Shown: piece after piece, positions 9,945-18,166 of the stretch
How the letters are laid out: each line of letters opens with the position of its first letter
Numbering within the stretch: the stretch's first letter is position 1
NCBI GenBank assembly: GCA_035574315.1
Contig: DATLYW010000036.1
Location: 1 to 57,840 of the forward strand
Source: Candidatus Zixiibacteriota bacterium
GTDB taxonomy: Bacteria; Desulfobacterota; Binatia; UBA9968
Reading direction: 5' to 3'
Length of the DNA: 57,840 nt
Made by a program: the position numbers and the translations under genes
Notes under the pieces: generated by a model
The model's input: only the letters and a program-made list of their open reading frames with translations
The model's database searches: none
What the model was told of the DNA's origin: nothing

Positions 9945-10445
9945 TCAGATTCCGGCGGTCCCGAGGATCGGCTTCAGCCAGCCCGGAGGAAGGCTGACAT
10001 TGAGGAACTTGACGAAAAACAAGAAGACCGCCACCGCCAGGGCGAGCCCCACCCCCAGGTCACGAGCGGCGCGCGTGCTTCCGAACCCCCGGGCCACGCA
10101 GGCGAAGAGCACGGTCTGGGCGACGACGAATCCCGCTCGCTGAATCAGGAGAATCTGCGCGAACAGTCCGGCGGTAACCCAGAGGAAAGCGCCCGTATGA
10201 AAGTCGTGCTCGCCCCGCTGCGCGGCCCGGTCAGGGACGCCGTTGCGCCACCCCCCCGTGAGCGCCTCGTAGAGCAGCCGTATGCCGAGCAGGATCAATC
10301 CGGCGGCCACCGCCGCCGGCGCCGCGTTGGGGCCGACGCCGGCGTAGCCGCCATGCGCGGGCAGCGCCGCCGTTCCCATCGCCACGGCGGCGCCCAGGAC
10401 CAGAACGGCCAGCGATAAGAACAGCTCCGCCCGTTTGAGCTTCAC
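9945..10445 (-). CDS. tctB: TctB-type small permease subunit
   Basis: This 166-residue protein has four predicted membrane helices (first FLSLAVLVLGAAVAMGTAAL, last ALAVAVFLFFVKFLNVSL) and the usual TctB size. It probably starts with GTG at 10445, five bases downstream of the tctC stop, giving VKLKRAELFLSLAV. Sequence upstream in the same frame is tctC shadow. It is the small membrane partner of TctA and has no known catalytic residues; its role is assigned by position, length and topology. Confidence 0.85.
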   Translation of the reverse strand: MKLKRAELFLSLAVLVLGAAVAMGTAALPAHGGYAGVGPNAAPAAVAAGLILLGIRLLYEALTGGWRNGVPDRAAQRGEHDFHTGAFLWVTAGLFAQILLIQRAGFVVAQTVLFACVARGFGSTRAARDLGVGLALAVAVFLFFVKFLNVSLPPGWLKPILGTAGI

Positions 10446-10450
10446 GCTTC

Positions 10451-11404
10451 CTATTTCTTCTTGAGGCCGAGCGAGTCGATGATCGCGGCGATCCGCTTGC
10501 TGTCCTGGTCGATGAACTTCTTGTATTCGTCTCCGGCGAGGAAGATCGGCGCCCAGCCGTATTTCGCCAGCGCGCCTTTCCACGACTGGGTCTCGGTCGC
10601 CGCCCGCACCAGCTTCACGAGCGCGTCGCGCTGCGGCGTCGTGATCCCGGGGGCGCCGAAGACGCCGCGCCAGTTGGCCAGCTCGACGTCGACACCCTGC
10701 TCCTTGAGGGTCCGGATGCCCTCGATGCGCGACGGCGAGGAGACCGCCAGCGCACGCATGCGACCGCCCTTGATGTGCTCGGAAAACTCACCGATTCCGG
10801 AAACCCCGGCGGTCACGTGGCCCCCGATGATGGCGGCAACCGCCTCGCCGCCTCCCTTGAACGCCACGTAGTTGGTCTTGGCCGGGTCGACGCCGACCGC
10901 TTTGGCGATCAGTCCGACCAGGATGTGATCGGTTCCGCCCGCCGAACCGCCGCCCCAGGAGACGGCTCCGGGATTTGCCTTCAGCGCCTTGACGAGATCG
11001 GCCATCGACTTGTGCGGCGAGCTGGCGGGAACGACGATGACCTCGTATTCGCCGGTCAGCCGGGCGATCGGCGTGACCATGTCGAGGTTCACGGGCGCAT
11101 TGTCGAGATAGATGGCGCCGACCATGACCATGCCGCCGATCATCAACGCGTTGGGGTCGCCCTTGGACGAGTTGACGAACTGCGCCAGGCCGATGGTACC
11201 GCCCGCTCCGCCCTTGTTCTCGAATTGAACCGACGAGACCAGCTTGGCGCTTTGCATGGCCGCCGCCAGCGCCCGGCCGGTCTGGTCCCAACCGCCTCCG
11301 GGATTGGCGGGAATCATCATCTTGAGGCTCGGCTGCGCGCCGGCGACGGCGGCGCCGAAAGCGACGAGCAGGCCAGTGGCAAGACTCACAACCCAATTGC
11401 GCAT
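10451..11404 (-). CDS. tctC: TctC/Bug-type periplasmic solute-binding protein
   Basis: This 317-residue binding protein has a signal peptide (residues 1-23, cut after AVAGA). The Bug family pattern follows: IPANPGGGWDQTGRALA at the ligand loop, VENKGG-like FENKGGAGGTIGLAQF, and GGSAGGTDHI. Bug proteins bind carboxylates such as tricarboxylates, aromatic acids or amino acids through main-chain contacts, so the ligand cannot be read off. GGAGGAG sits just upstream of the ATG. It is the first gene of tctCBA and would be the most highly expressed. Confidence 0.92.
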   Translation of the reverse strand: MRNWVVSLATGLLVAFGAAVAGAQPSLKMMIPANPGGGWDQTGRALAAAMQSAKLVSSVQFENKGGAGGTIGLAQFVNSSKGDPNALMIGGMVMVGAIYLDNAPVNLDMVTPIARLTGEYEVIVVPASSPHKSMADLVKALKANPGAVSWGGGSAGGTDHILVGLIAKAVGVDPAKTNYVAFKGGGEAVAAIIGGHVTAGVSGIGEFSEHIKGGRMRALAVSSPSRIEGIRTLKEQGVDVELANWRGVFGAPGITTPQRDALVKLVRAATETQSWKGALAKYGWAPIFLAGDEYKKFIDQDSKRIAAIIDSLGLKKK

Positions 11405-11501
11405 ATCTCCTCCATGTTAAGCGGGCCGGCTGAACCGCCAAATGGCGGAGAGCCTCGGTCCGAGCAATCGCGACGCGACATCCATGGGACTTGCGGATTC
11501 A

Positions 11502-11530
11502 CTAATAGTCCAGGGCGCGACATTTCACAA
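11502..11530 (-). promoter_or_regulatory. candidate sigma-70 promoter of tctCBA
   Basis: On the minus strand, TTGTGA (11525-11530) and TATTAG (11502-11507) are separated by exactly 17 bases. Each matches four of six consensus bases. The predicted start is about 90 bases upstream of tctC. Nothing else in the 169-base gap looks coding. Confidence 0.4.
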
Positions 11531-11573
11531 CCTCGGATCGCGGTCTCCGGTCCGGGCAGCTCCGGAGCAGGCG

Positions 11574-13265
11574 TTACGGCGCGCGTCCTCGTTGCGCGCT
11601 CCGGACCGGTTCGGGCGCCGCGCAGCGTGCGCGAAGAAGCTCCGCGAATTTCCCGACGGCGATCCTCCCCCCGGCGCGGCAGCGTATCTCTCCGGCTTCG
11701 CGCAACACGTCGCCGAAGAGGCCGGTCTTGAACCTCTGGTTTTCGACCGCTCCGCCGGCGGTCAGAAAGCAGAGGCGGCCGGTTGCCGAGAGCCGCCCCA
11801 GGAGAGCGAGGCCGACGGCCGCTCCGTTGCCTGCCGGCGGGGAGTCGATCAGGTCGACGAGATCCGCAAAGGAGGCGATCGGCAGGCCCTTGAGGAAGTT
11901 CACGATCCGCGTGGCGACGAGCAACGTATAGATGTCGTCGCGTCCGAACCGATCCGTTTCCACGCCGAGGGCCGTCAGCCGCGCGCGCACGTAGTCCGCC
12001 TCCGCAAACTCTCGACCGCGGGCGATCGGCGCATCCGGCGTCAGATAGAACGGCGAGGCGCCGAGCAACACCGGCAGGCGCGCGTTGAAGGCCAGCGTTT
12101 GCACCATGCTTTCCAGGCTTTCGCTCGGGAGGCCGAGGATCTGGTACGAGACGATTTTGAAACCGAGCCCGGCCGCCCGGTGAACCACCCTCAGGTAGGC
12201 TTCGAGCGTGTGCGGTCGTTTGGTGGTTTCGCGGACGGCCTTGTCGGAGCTCACGAGCGAGAGGTTCAGGTGCGAGAACCCCGCCGCGCGCATCAGCTCG
12301 AGTAGCTCGTCGTCGAGGCTCAGGTAGCTCACGCCGTTCATCGCGACGAACTCCATCTCGCCGCCCGGAAAACGGGCGATCAATCTCCGGCAGAGCTCCT
12401 TGAAGGCGCTCCTGTAGTAGGTCAGGTTGTCGTCCTCGAAATCGATCACGCGATAGCCCTGGCGGTAGCGCAGCTCGATCTCTTCCAGGACGTTTGCCAC
12501 CGAGCGGCGCCGGTAGGTCGTTCCGAAGGTCGTGTGCACGGAGCAGAACGAGCAGCGGTGCGGGCAGCTGCGCGAGGTGATCGCGAAGGCGAGCGGCTTG
12601 CCGGCGATCCGGTAACGGGAGGGCGAGAGATCGCTCAGGTCGGGGAAGGGGAGATCGTCGAGCGGGAAGTTGTCGGCGAGCGGATTGAAGCACAGCCGGC
12701 CGTCGCGCCTGTAGACGAGGTTCGGCACCTCGTCGACGCGCAGCTCGCCCCGGAGAAAACGGAGAAAGGCAACCAGCGGCCGCTCGCCCTCGCCCCGCAC
12801 CACGTAGTCGACGTGGGGCGAGGCGAGGAGCGACTCCGGAGCGGCGGAGGCGTGGGAGCCTCCCATGAGCACCGGAATGTCGCGGCGGCGCTTGACGCGC
12901 GCCGCGACTTCCAGCGCCTCGCGGAAGTAGGGCGTGAAGAGGGACGAGATGCCGACGACGTCGGGCCGAAGCGACGCGATCTCTCCCTCGATCGCGTCGA
13001 ACGATTCGCCGAAGTGGTAGTACCGGTGGAAGGTGGAAAAAGGCGACGTATCCGGCGCGGCGTAATAGCCGCGGAGATAGCGGAGCTCCCGCGGTATGGC
13101 GACCGTGAAGCGGCCGCGGCCGGCGTGGCAGTCGCGGATCACGACATCGACGTCGGGCAGGTGGCGCGCGACCGCAGCCTTGAGATAGCAAAGCCCGATC
13201 GGCTGAAGGCGGACGTCGGTGTCGTAGAAGTCCTGGACGGGAGGCTGGATCAGCAAAAGCCTCAT
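11574..13265 (-). CDS. B12-binding domain radical SAM protein
   Basis: This 563-residue protein has a cobalamin-binding-like N-terminal Rossmann domain (residues 1-180, with MRLLLIQPPVQDF and PDVVGISSLFTPY, then GGSHAS and VRGEGE). A radical SAM barrel follows with CPHRCSFC (CxxxCxxC, about residues 234-241), which binds the 4Fe-4S cluster. The C-terminal 150 residues resemble no domain I can name. Members of this BchE/methyltransferase-like class methylate or rearrange unactivated carbons in cofactors, lipids and natural products. No neighbouring gene reveals the substrate. It stands alone, convergent with nothing and divergent from the cupin gene. Confidence 0.88.
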   Translation of the reverse strand: MRLLLIQPPVQDFYDTDVRLQPIGLCYLKAAVARHLPDVDVVIRDCHAGRGRFTVAIPRELRYLRGYYAAPDTSPFSTFHRYYHFGESFDAIEGEIASLRPDVVGISSLFTPYFREALEVAARVKRRRDIPVLMGGSHASAAPESLLASPHVDYVVRGEGERPLVAFLRFLRGELRVDEVPNLVYRRDGRLCFNPLADNFPLDDLPFPDLSDLSPSRYRIAGKPLAFAITSRSCPHRCSFCSVHTTFGTTYRRRSVANVLEEIELRYRQGYRVIDFEDDNLTYYRSAFKELCRRLIARFPGGEMEFVAMNGVSYLSLDDELLELMRAAGFSHLNLSLVSSDKAVRETTKRPHTLEAYLRVVHRAAGLGFKIVSYQILGLPSESLESMVQTLAFNARLPVLLGASPFYLTPDAPIARGREFAEADYVRARLTALGVETDRFGRDDIYTLLVATRIVNFLKGLPIASFADLVDLIDSPPAGNGAAVGLALLGRLSATGRLCFLTAGGAVENQRFKTGLFGDVLREAGEIRCRAGGRIAVGKFAELLRARCAAPEPVRSAQRGRAP

Positions 13266-13312
13266 CGCCGTCGCTTATAGCACTTCAACCGGGCGCCCTT
13301 CCACGCTCCGGC

Positions 13313-13340
13313 TTGGAAGAGGAGGGGGCAGCGGTATACA
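13313..13340 (+). promoter_or_regulatory. candidate sigma-70 promoter of a short leader/sRNA
   Basis: TTGGAA (13313-13318) and TATACA (13335-13340) are 16 bases apart, each matching at least four consensus bases. The predicted start near 13347 lies about 140 bases upstream of the cupin gene and about 75 bases before an intrinsic terminator. Confidence 0.45.
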
Positions 13341-13393
13341 ATGGACCAGACGGATCGTCGACCCGAAGACTTCCTGCGGCTCGCGAAACGGGC

Positions 13394-13423
13394 GATCGGG
13401 CTCACCGCCCCGGTCTTTTTTTT
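13394..13423 (+). terminator. rho-independent terminator inside the cupin-gsp leader
   Basis: A GATCGGGC/GCCC-GGTC stem with one bulged C and a 5-base loop (13394-13415) is followed directly by eight T residues (13416-13423). No plus-strand gene precedes it, so it should end a short transcript begun near 13347, or act as an attenuator for the cupin-gsp operon. Confidence 0.65.
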
Positions 13424-13463
13424 CGGCCGCGGGACGATGCTGGTTCCCGGGAGCGCAAGAATC

Positions 13464-13472
13464 TGTTATCAT
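13464..13472 (+). promoter_or_regulatory. candidate extended -10 promoter for the cupin-gsp operon
   Basis: TGTTATCAT fits the extended -10 pattern TGnTATAAT with one mismatch. It lies beyond the terminator at 13394-13423 and 13 bases before the cupin ATG. No clear ribosome site precedes that ATG, so a transcript from here would be nearly leaderless. Confidence 0.35.
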
Positions 13473-13485
13473 TGCGGCAACTTAC

Positions 13486-13863
13486 ATGGCGGAGCTGACG
13501 CACACGGCAAGGGTCGTCGATAAACCGTGGGGCTACGAGCTCATCTGGGCGCAGACGTCGCGTTACGTCGGCAAGGTTCTCCACATCAAGCGGGGTGAAT
13601 CGCTCAGCTACCAGTACCACCGGGTCAAGGATGAAACGATCCGCCTGCTCAACGGCCTCATGGACATGGACATCGAGGTGGACGGCCGGGCTTCCAGGGT
13701 GCGCCTGAGCCCCGGAGACTGCCTCCACATCGTCCCGGGCATGAAGCACCGGATGATCGCCGTCGAGGAATGCGACGTCCTGGAGGTCTCGACGCCCGAG
13801 CTGGACGACGTTGTCCGCCTCGAGGACCGCTACGGACGCGCCGATCCCGGCAAACCGCGGTAG
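13486..13863 (+). CDS. small cupin-domain protein (mannose-6-phosphate isomerase-like)
   Basis: This 125-residue single-domain cupin resembles the C-terminal half of type II mannose-6-phosphate isomerases/GDP-mannose pyrophosphorylases. The opening KPWGYELIWA and the two cupin motifs (HIKRGESLSYQYHRVKDE, then PGDCLHIVPGMKHRM) are clear, with His and Glu residues placed to bind a metal. It lacks the nucleotidyltransferase half. It ends 18 bases before gspE and may be co-transcribed with the secretion genes, but no functional link is known. Isomerase activity is possible but not certain. Confidence 0.8.
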   Translation: MAELTHTARVVDKPWGYELIWAQTSRYVGKVLHIKRGESLSYQYHRVKDETIRLLNGLMDMDIEVDGRASRVRLSPGDCLHIVPGMKHRMIAVEECDVLEVSTPELDDVVRLEDRYGRADPGKPR

Positions 13864-13881
13864 TCGTTCACGCATGCCATC

Positions 13882-15576
13882 ATGAACGCGTACTCCAATC
13901 TCGCCGAGAGGCTCATCGAGCGACGCCTCCTGTCGGCGGAGGAAATGGAAAGGGTGCAAAGGCTCCAGGAAGAGCATCAAAGCCCTTTGATCCGCCTGAT
14001 CGTCGAGCTGGGCTTCCTTTCCGAGGACGATCTGCTGCCGGTGCTGCGGGACCATTTCGACATTCCGCTGATGTCGCTGAAGGAGCCGGCGACGGTGCCG
14101 CTTGCGCTGGAATTCGCACCCGGCATCGCCGACTTTTTGCGGCAGGCGCGGATGGTTCCGGTCAAGATCGAGGGCAAGGAGCTGATCGTGGCGACCACCG
14201 ATCCGCTCGACCTCTCGCGCCTGCACGCCCTCGAGCTGGCGGCGGGGATGCGGGTCCGGCCGGTCCTGGCGAAGGAAAAGGAGATCCTGGCGCGCATCGA
14301 GACCCTGTTCGGCAACGGTTATGCGGCGGAAGGCGCGCCGGCGCCGGCCGCGCGGGAAATCGAGGGCGCGGTGGACGAGGAAGACGTCGCGCACCTGCGC
14401 GACATGGCGTCCGAGGTCCCGGTGATCCGCCTGGTCAACCAGATGCTGGTGCGCGCGCTGGAAAGCCGCGCCTCCGACGTGCACATCGAGCCGTTCGAGA
14501 ACCAGCTCAAGGTGCGCTATCGCATCGACGGCATCCTGCACGACGTCGAGCCGCCGCCGCGGCAGCTCAAGGCCGCGGTGATCTCGCGCCTGAAGATTCT
14601 CGCGCAGCTCAACATCGCGGAGCGCCGCCTGCCGCAGGACGGCCGGATCAAGATCCGCCTGGCGGGAAAGGACGTCGATCTGCGGATCTCCACGGTGCCG
14701 ACGCTGTACGGCGAGAGCGTGGTGATCCGGCTGCTCGAGCGGGCGCAGATCTTCACCCGTCTCGATTCGCTCGGCTTTCCGCCGGAGATCCTCGAACGAT
14801 TCAACGAAATGATCGCCAAGCCGCACGGCATGATCCTGGTCACGGGACCGACCGGCAGCGGCAAGACGACGACGCTCTACGGCGCGCTGCAGAAGATCAA
14901 CGATCCCGGGAAGAAGATCATTACGATCGAGGACCCGGTCGAATACCAGCTCACCGGCGTCAACCAGATCCAGGTGAAGCCGCAGATCGGTCTCACGTTC
15001 GCGAACGGGCTGCGCTCCATCGTGCGGCAGGATCCCGACGTGATCATGGTCGGCGAGATTCGCGACACCGAGACGGCGGAGATCGCCGTCCAGGCGGCGC
15101 TCACCGGGCACCTGGTCTTCTCCACGCTCCACACCAACGACGCGGCCGGCGCGATCTCGCGGCTGCTGGAAATGGGCGTGCAGGACTATCTGCTTTCGTC
15201 GTCGCTGCTCGGGGTTCTGGCGCAGCGGCTCGTGCGCCGGCTGTGCACCGCGTGCCGCCGCGAGACGCCGTTTACCGGCTTGGGCCCCGCTGCAAGCGAG
15301 CTCGGGAACGGCGACGCGCCGCGCACCGTCTGGGAAGCGGTGGGCTGCGAGGCGTGCAGCGGGACCGGTTACCTCGGCCGGATCGGCATCTTCGAGCTGC
15401 TCCCGGTGACCGCGGAGATCTGCAAGGTCATCGTCCAGCGGGCGGATGCCGGCTCGATCCGCAACCTGGCCGTGCAGCAAGGAATGCGGCTGCTCCGCCA
15501 GGACGGCTGGAGCAAGGTACGCCAGGGCATCACCACCCTGGCGGAGGTGCTGCGCGTGACGCGCGAGGAGATTTGA
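13882..15576 (+). CDS. gspE: type II secretion ATPase GspE
   Basis: This 564-residue cytoplasmic ATPase powers pseudopilus assembly. The N-terminal domain (residues about 1-150) is an MshEN/GspE-N type domain. The nucleotide site shows Walker A GPTGSGKTTTLYG (about 322-334), an Asp box in ITIEDPVEYQL, Walker B in DPDVIMVGEIRDTETAEI and a His box in LTGHLVFSTLHTN. A tetracysteine zinc motif follows (CTACRRE, then CEACSGTGYLGR), as in GspE and PilB. Because only type II genes (gspF-M, C, D) follow, GspE is preferred to PilB. Confidence 0.95.
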   Translation: MNAYSNLAERLIERRLLSAEEMERVQRLQEEHQSPLIRLIVELGFLSEDDLLPVLRDHFDIPLMSLKEPATVPLALEFAPGIADFLRQARMVPVKIEGKELIVATTDPLDLSRLHALELAAGMRVRPVLAKEKEILARIETLFGNGYAAEGAPAPAAREIEGAVDEEDVAHLRDMASEVPVIRLVNQMLVRALESRASDVHIEPFENQLKVRYRIDGILHDVEPPPRQLKAAVISRLKILAQLNIAERRLPQDGRIKIRLAGKDVDLRISTVPTLYGESVVIRLLERAQIFTRLDSLGFPPEILERFNEMIAKPHGMILVTGPTGSGKTTTLYGALQKINDPGKKIITIEDPVEYQLTGVNQIQVKPQIGLTFANGLRSIVRQDPDVIMVGEIRDTETAEIAVQAALTGHLVFSTLHTNDAAGAISRLLEMGVQDYLLSSSLLGVLAQRLVRRLCTACRRETPFTGLGPAASELGNGDAPRTVWEAVGCEACSGTGYLGRIGIFELLPVTAEICKVIVQRADAGSIRNLAVQQGMRLLRQDGWSKVRQGITTLAEVLRVTREEI

Positions 15577-15633
15577 GCCGAGGTTCCGGACCGGGCTCGC
15601 CCAGGGGCGAGGGGTTCGGGCGCAGATTCCACG

Positions 15634-16857
15634 ATGGCATTTTTCCAGTACCGCGCCGCGGATCACGCCGGCAAGATCGTCGAAGGTGTCATGGAGGCGG
15701 AAGCCGAACGCGGCGTGGTCGCGCGCCTGCACGAGATGGGATGCGTGCCCCTGCGGATCTATGCCCCCGGGGAGCGGGCGGCCGGCGCAGGGTCCGCGCA
15801 CCGGCCGCTGTTCGCCAGACGTAGGGTCGGGCAGCGCGAGCTGCTGCAGTTCACCCACGAGCTGGGCACGCTCCTCGCGGCCGGGATGCCGCTGGACCGC
15901 AGCCTTTCGATCCTCAGGGGGCTGGCGGAGGGCGGGGAGCTCGGTAAGGTGATCGGCGCCCTGCTCGAGGCGGTGCGAGCCGGGAAGTCGTTGGCGAGCT
16001 CGATGAGCGAGCATCCGGACGTCTTCCCCCGCCTCTACGTCAACATGATCCGCGCGGGCGAGGCGGGCGGCATGCTCGAAGGGGCGCTGCGCTACCTCAG
16101 CGACTACCTTGAACGCTCGACCGCCTTGAAGGAGGACATCAAATCGGCGCTGATCTACCCGGTGATGCTGGCGAGCGCGGCGGGTCTGTCGCTGATCGTG
16201 CTGTTCGTCTACGTGGTGCCGCGCTTCGCGCTGATCTTCAAGGACGTGCGCCAGACGGTTCCCTGGATCACGCGCGCCGTGATCGGCGTCAGCCAGCTGC
16301 TGGCCGACTACGGGTGGCTGGCTTTGCTGGTCGCGGTGGCCGCCGCCGCAGGGCTCGCCTGGTACTGGCGAACCCCGGCGGGACGGCTGGAGTGGGACCG
16401 GCTCTCGCTGCGGTTGTGGCTGATCGGCGATCTGGTCCGCAAGTTCGAGACATCGCGCTTTGCGCGCACGCTGTCGGCCCTGCTCAAGGGAGGCGTGCCG
16501 CTGCTCGAGGCCCTCGGGACGGTCCAGGGCGTGGTCGGCAACCGGCTGCTGGCGCGGGCGATCGGACAGGTCCAGGTGCGGGTGCGCGAGGGAAAGGGAA
16601 TGGCGCGAACCCTGGCCGAGAGCGGCCTTTTCCCGCAGCTCGCCCTGAACATGATCGGTGTCGGAGAGGAGACCGGCAAGCTGGAGGGAATGCTGGTCGA
16701 GATCGCGGACTATTACGACCAGGAGGTGAAACGCGCGACCAAGCGGCTCACCTCGCTGCTCGAGCCGGTGTTGATCCTCGGCATGGGGCTCGTCATCGGG
16801 ATCGTGGTGATCTCGATGTTGCTCGCGATATTCAGCATCAATGATCTGCCCTTCTGA
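15634..16857 (+). CDS. gspF: type II secretion inner-membrane platform protein GspF
   Basis: This 407-residue platform protein contains two repeated T2SF domains. Each starts with a pattern like ELLQFTHELGTLLAAGMPLDRSL or KFETSRFARTLSALLKGGVPLLEAL. Three membrane helices are visible, around residues 170-195, 220-245 and the C-terminal LGMGLVIGIVVISMLLAIF. It links the GspE ATPase to the growing pseudopilus. Length is normal. It begins 57 bases after gspE, so the operon is continuous. Confidence 0.95.
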   Translation: MAFFQYRAADHAGKIVEGVMEAEAERGVVARLHEMGCVPLRIYAPGERAAGAGSAHRPLFARRRVGQRELLQFTHELGTLLAAGMPLDRSLSILRGLAEGGELGKVIGALLEAVRAGKSLASSMSEHPDVFPRLYVNMIRAGEAGGMLEGALRYLSDYLERSTALKEDIKSALIYPVMLASAAGLSLIVLFVYVVPRFALIFKDVRQTVPWITRAVIGVSQLLADYGWLALLVAVAAAAGLAWYWRTPAGRLEWDRLSLRLWLIGDLVRKFETSRFARTLSALLKGGVPLLEALGTVQGVVGNRLLARAIGQVQVRVREGKGMARTLAESGLFPQLALNMIGVGEETGKLEGMLVEIADYYDQEVKRATKRLTSLLEPVLILGMGLVIGIVVISMLLAIFSINDLPF

Positions 16858-16867
16858 ACCGAGGTCC

Positions 16868-17320
16868 ATGAAAAACGCGCACGCACGAAAGCAACGCAAC
16901 CGCACGCCGGCGTCTCGCTGCGAGGGCTTCACGCTCGTCGAGCTGATCGTCGTTGTCATCATCATCGGCCTGCTGGCCGGGCTGGTTCTTCCTCAGTTCA
17001 TCCGCCAGGAAGAAAAGGCGAAGCTGAAGGCGGCCCGGGCGCAGATCGAGCTCCTGGGCACGGCGCTCGACACCTTCCGCCTCGACGTCGGGCGCTATCC
17101 GACGACTCAGGAGGGGCTCCAGGCGCTCCGGCAAAAGCCGCCGGGGGTCGACCGCTGGGACGGCCCGTATCTCAAAAAAGAGCTTCCGGTCGATCCATGG
17201 GGCAACCCCTACATCTACAAGAGCCCCGGCGATCATGGACCCTACGACATCATCTCTTACGGCGCCGACAAGGCGCCGGGGGGCGAGGGTGACAACCGCG
17301 ACATCAACAGCTGGGAATGA
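16868..17320 (+). CDS. gspG: major pseudopilin GspG
   Basis: This 150-residue protein is the main subunit of the secretion pseudopilus. A basic leader of about 19 residues ends in the prepilin peptidase site G-FTLVELIVVVIIIG, with Glu at +5. The GspG signatures follow: YPTTQEGLQAL, GPYLKKELPVDPWGNPY and SYGADKAPGGEGDNRDI (calcium-binding region). The ATG at 16868 is chosen because an earlier in-frame ATG at 16841 lies inside gspF and would add nine extra residues. Confidence 0.96.
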   Translation: MKNAHARKQRNRTPASRCEGFTLVELIVVVIIIGLLAGLVLPQFIRQEEKAKLKAARAQIELLGTALDTFRLDVGRYPTTQEGLQALRQKPPGVDRWDGPYLKKELPVDPWGNPYIYKSPGDHGPYDIISYGADKAPGGEGDNRDINSWE

Positions 17321-17765
17321 CGCGCGCGGCTTCAGCCTGCTGGAGCTCGTGCTGGTGCTCCTGCTCTTCGGGGTGGCGGGCCTGATCGTGCTGCCGAACC
17401 TGCGGGAAGCGCTGCGCGATCAGTCGGTCAAGCGTTCGGCTCTGGGGCTGGCAGCCGCCGCTCGCGAGCTGCGCCACCGCGCCCTGGAAACCGCGACGCC
17501 GCAGCGGCTGCTGCTCGATCTTTCGCGGAACAGCTATCGGGCGGCGCGCGAGCGCGAGGTTCAGCTCCCCGGGGACGTGCGCTTCGCCGGGGCGGAGGGA
17601 GCCGAGATTCCGGAGGAAACGCTGCGGCAGTTCGTCTTTTTCCCGAACGGCAGCGTAACCGGCGGGGTCGTGGCGCTCTCGGGCGGGGAAAACGAGGTTT
17701 CCTATGCCGTGCGCCTCGAGCCGATCACGGGCAGGATCGTGGTTTTGCGGGGAGACTTCCGATGA
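17289..17765 (+). CDS. gspH: minor pseudopilin GspH
   Basis: This 158-residue minor pseudopilin has a short leader ending in ARG-FSLLELVLVLLLFG, which keeps Glu at +5. The rest fits the GspH/FimT pattern (LREALRDQSVKRSALGLAAAARELRHRALE). No ATG is available near the leader; the GTG at 17289 gives a 13-residue leader and overlaps gspG by 32 bases. The C-terminal half is poorly conserved, as is usual for GspH. Confidence 0.85.
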   Translation: MTTATSTAGNDARGFSLLELVLVLLLFGVAGLIVLPNLREALRDQSVKRSALGLAAAARELRHRALETATPQRLLLDLSRNSYRAAREREVQLPGDVRFAGAEGAEIPEETLRQFVFFPNGSVTGGVVALSGGENEVSYAVRLEPITGRIVVLRGDFR

Positions 17766-18166
17766 CCTCTCGGGCCAGACGCGCGTCGGCGGGCTTTACG
17801 TTGCTGGAGATCGTGGTCGCGATGGCCATCGTCGGCCTGGGCATCGTCACCCTGCTCGAGATCTTCTCCCTCGGGCTTCGCCTGGGCGGCCGGAGCACCG
17901 CGCGCACCGAATCGATGCTCGACGCCGGGCGGGTCATGGACGAGCTTTTCGCCCGGCCGGCGCTCAAAGAGGGGACGGAGCGGGGAAAGAGCCCCGGGGG
18001 GCTCCTGTGGAAGCTCGAGGTTCGCGCGGTCAAACCGTCGGACGGCGAGCTTACGCTGTCGAGCGACTGGGAGCTCAAGGAAGTGGCGGTGGAGATGCGA
18101 TCGGCCGGCAGCCCGGAGGCGCCGGTGGAGCTGCGCACGCTCCGGCTGGCGAGGAAAGAGCGGTGA
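17762..18166 (+). CDS. gspI: minor pseudopilin GspI
   Basis: This 134-residue minor pseudopilin starts MTSRARRASAGFTLLEIVVAMAIVG, with the peptidase site after AG and Glu at +5. It overlaps gspH by four bases (ATGA). In known systems GspI, J and K form the tip complex of the pseudopilus. Position and size fit GspI; the C-terminal part alone would not identify it. Confidence 0.85.
   Translation: MTSRARRASAGFTLLEIVVAMAIVGLGIVTLLEIFSLGLRLGGRSTARTESMLDAGRVMDELFARPALKEGTERGKSPGGLLWKLEVRAVKPSDGELTLSSDWELKEVAVEMRSAGSPEAPVELRTLRLARKER

Noticed and set aside
13341..13523. 60-codon ORF overlapping the cupin leader
   Set aside because: It has no ribosome site, its ATG lies before the predicted transcript start, and it runs through a terminator hairpin and T8 into the cupin gene in another frame.
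16841..16867. Earlier ATG for gspG inside the gspF 3' end
   Set aside because: It would add nine residues to the prepilin leader without a ribosome site; the ATG at 16868 gives a leader of normal length.
13402..16965. Very long antisense open frame (1187 codons) opposite gspE-gspF, and similar long frames opposite coxL (1356-3842) and the YbbP-like gene (3676-6738)
   Set aside because: High third-position GC leaves the opposite frames open. Their translations are low-complexity Arg/Asp/His-rich with no family motif, while the chosen genes have full domain patterns.
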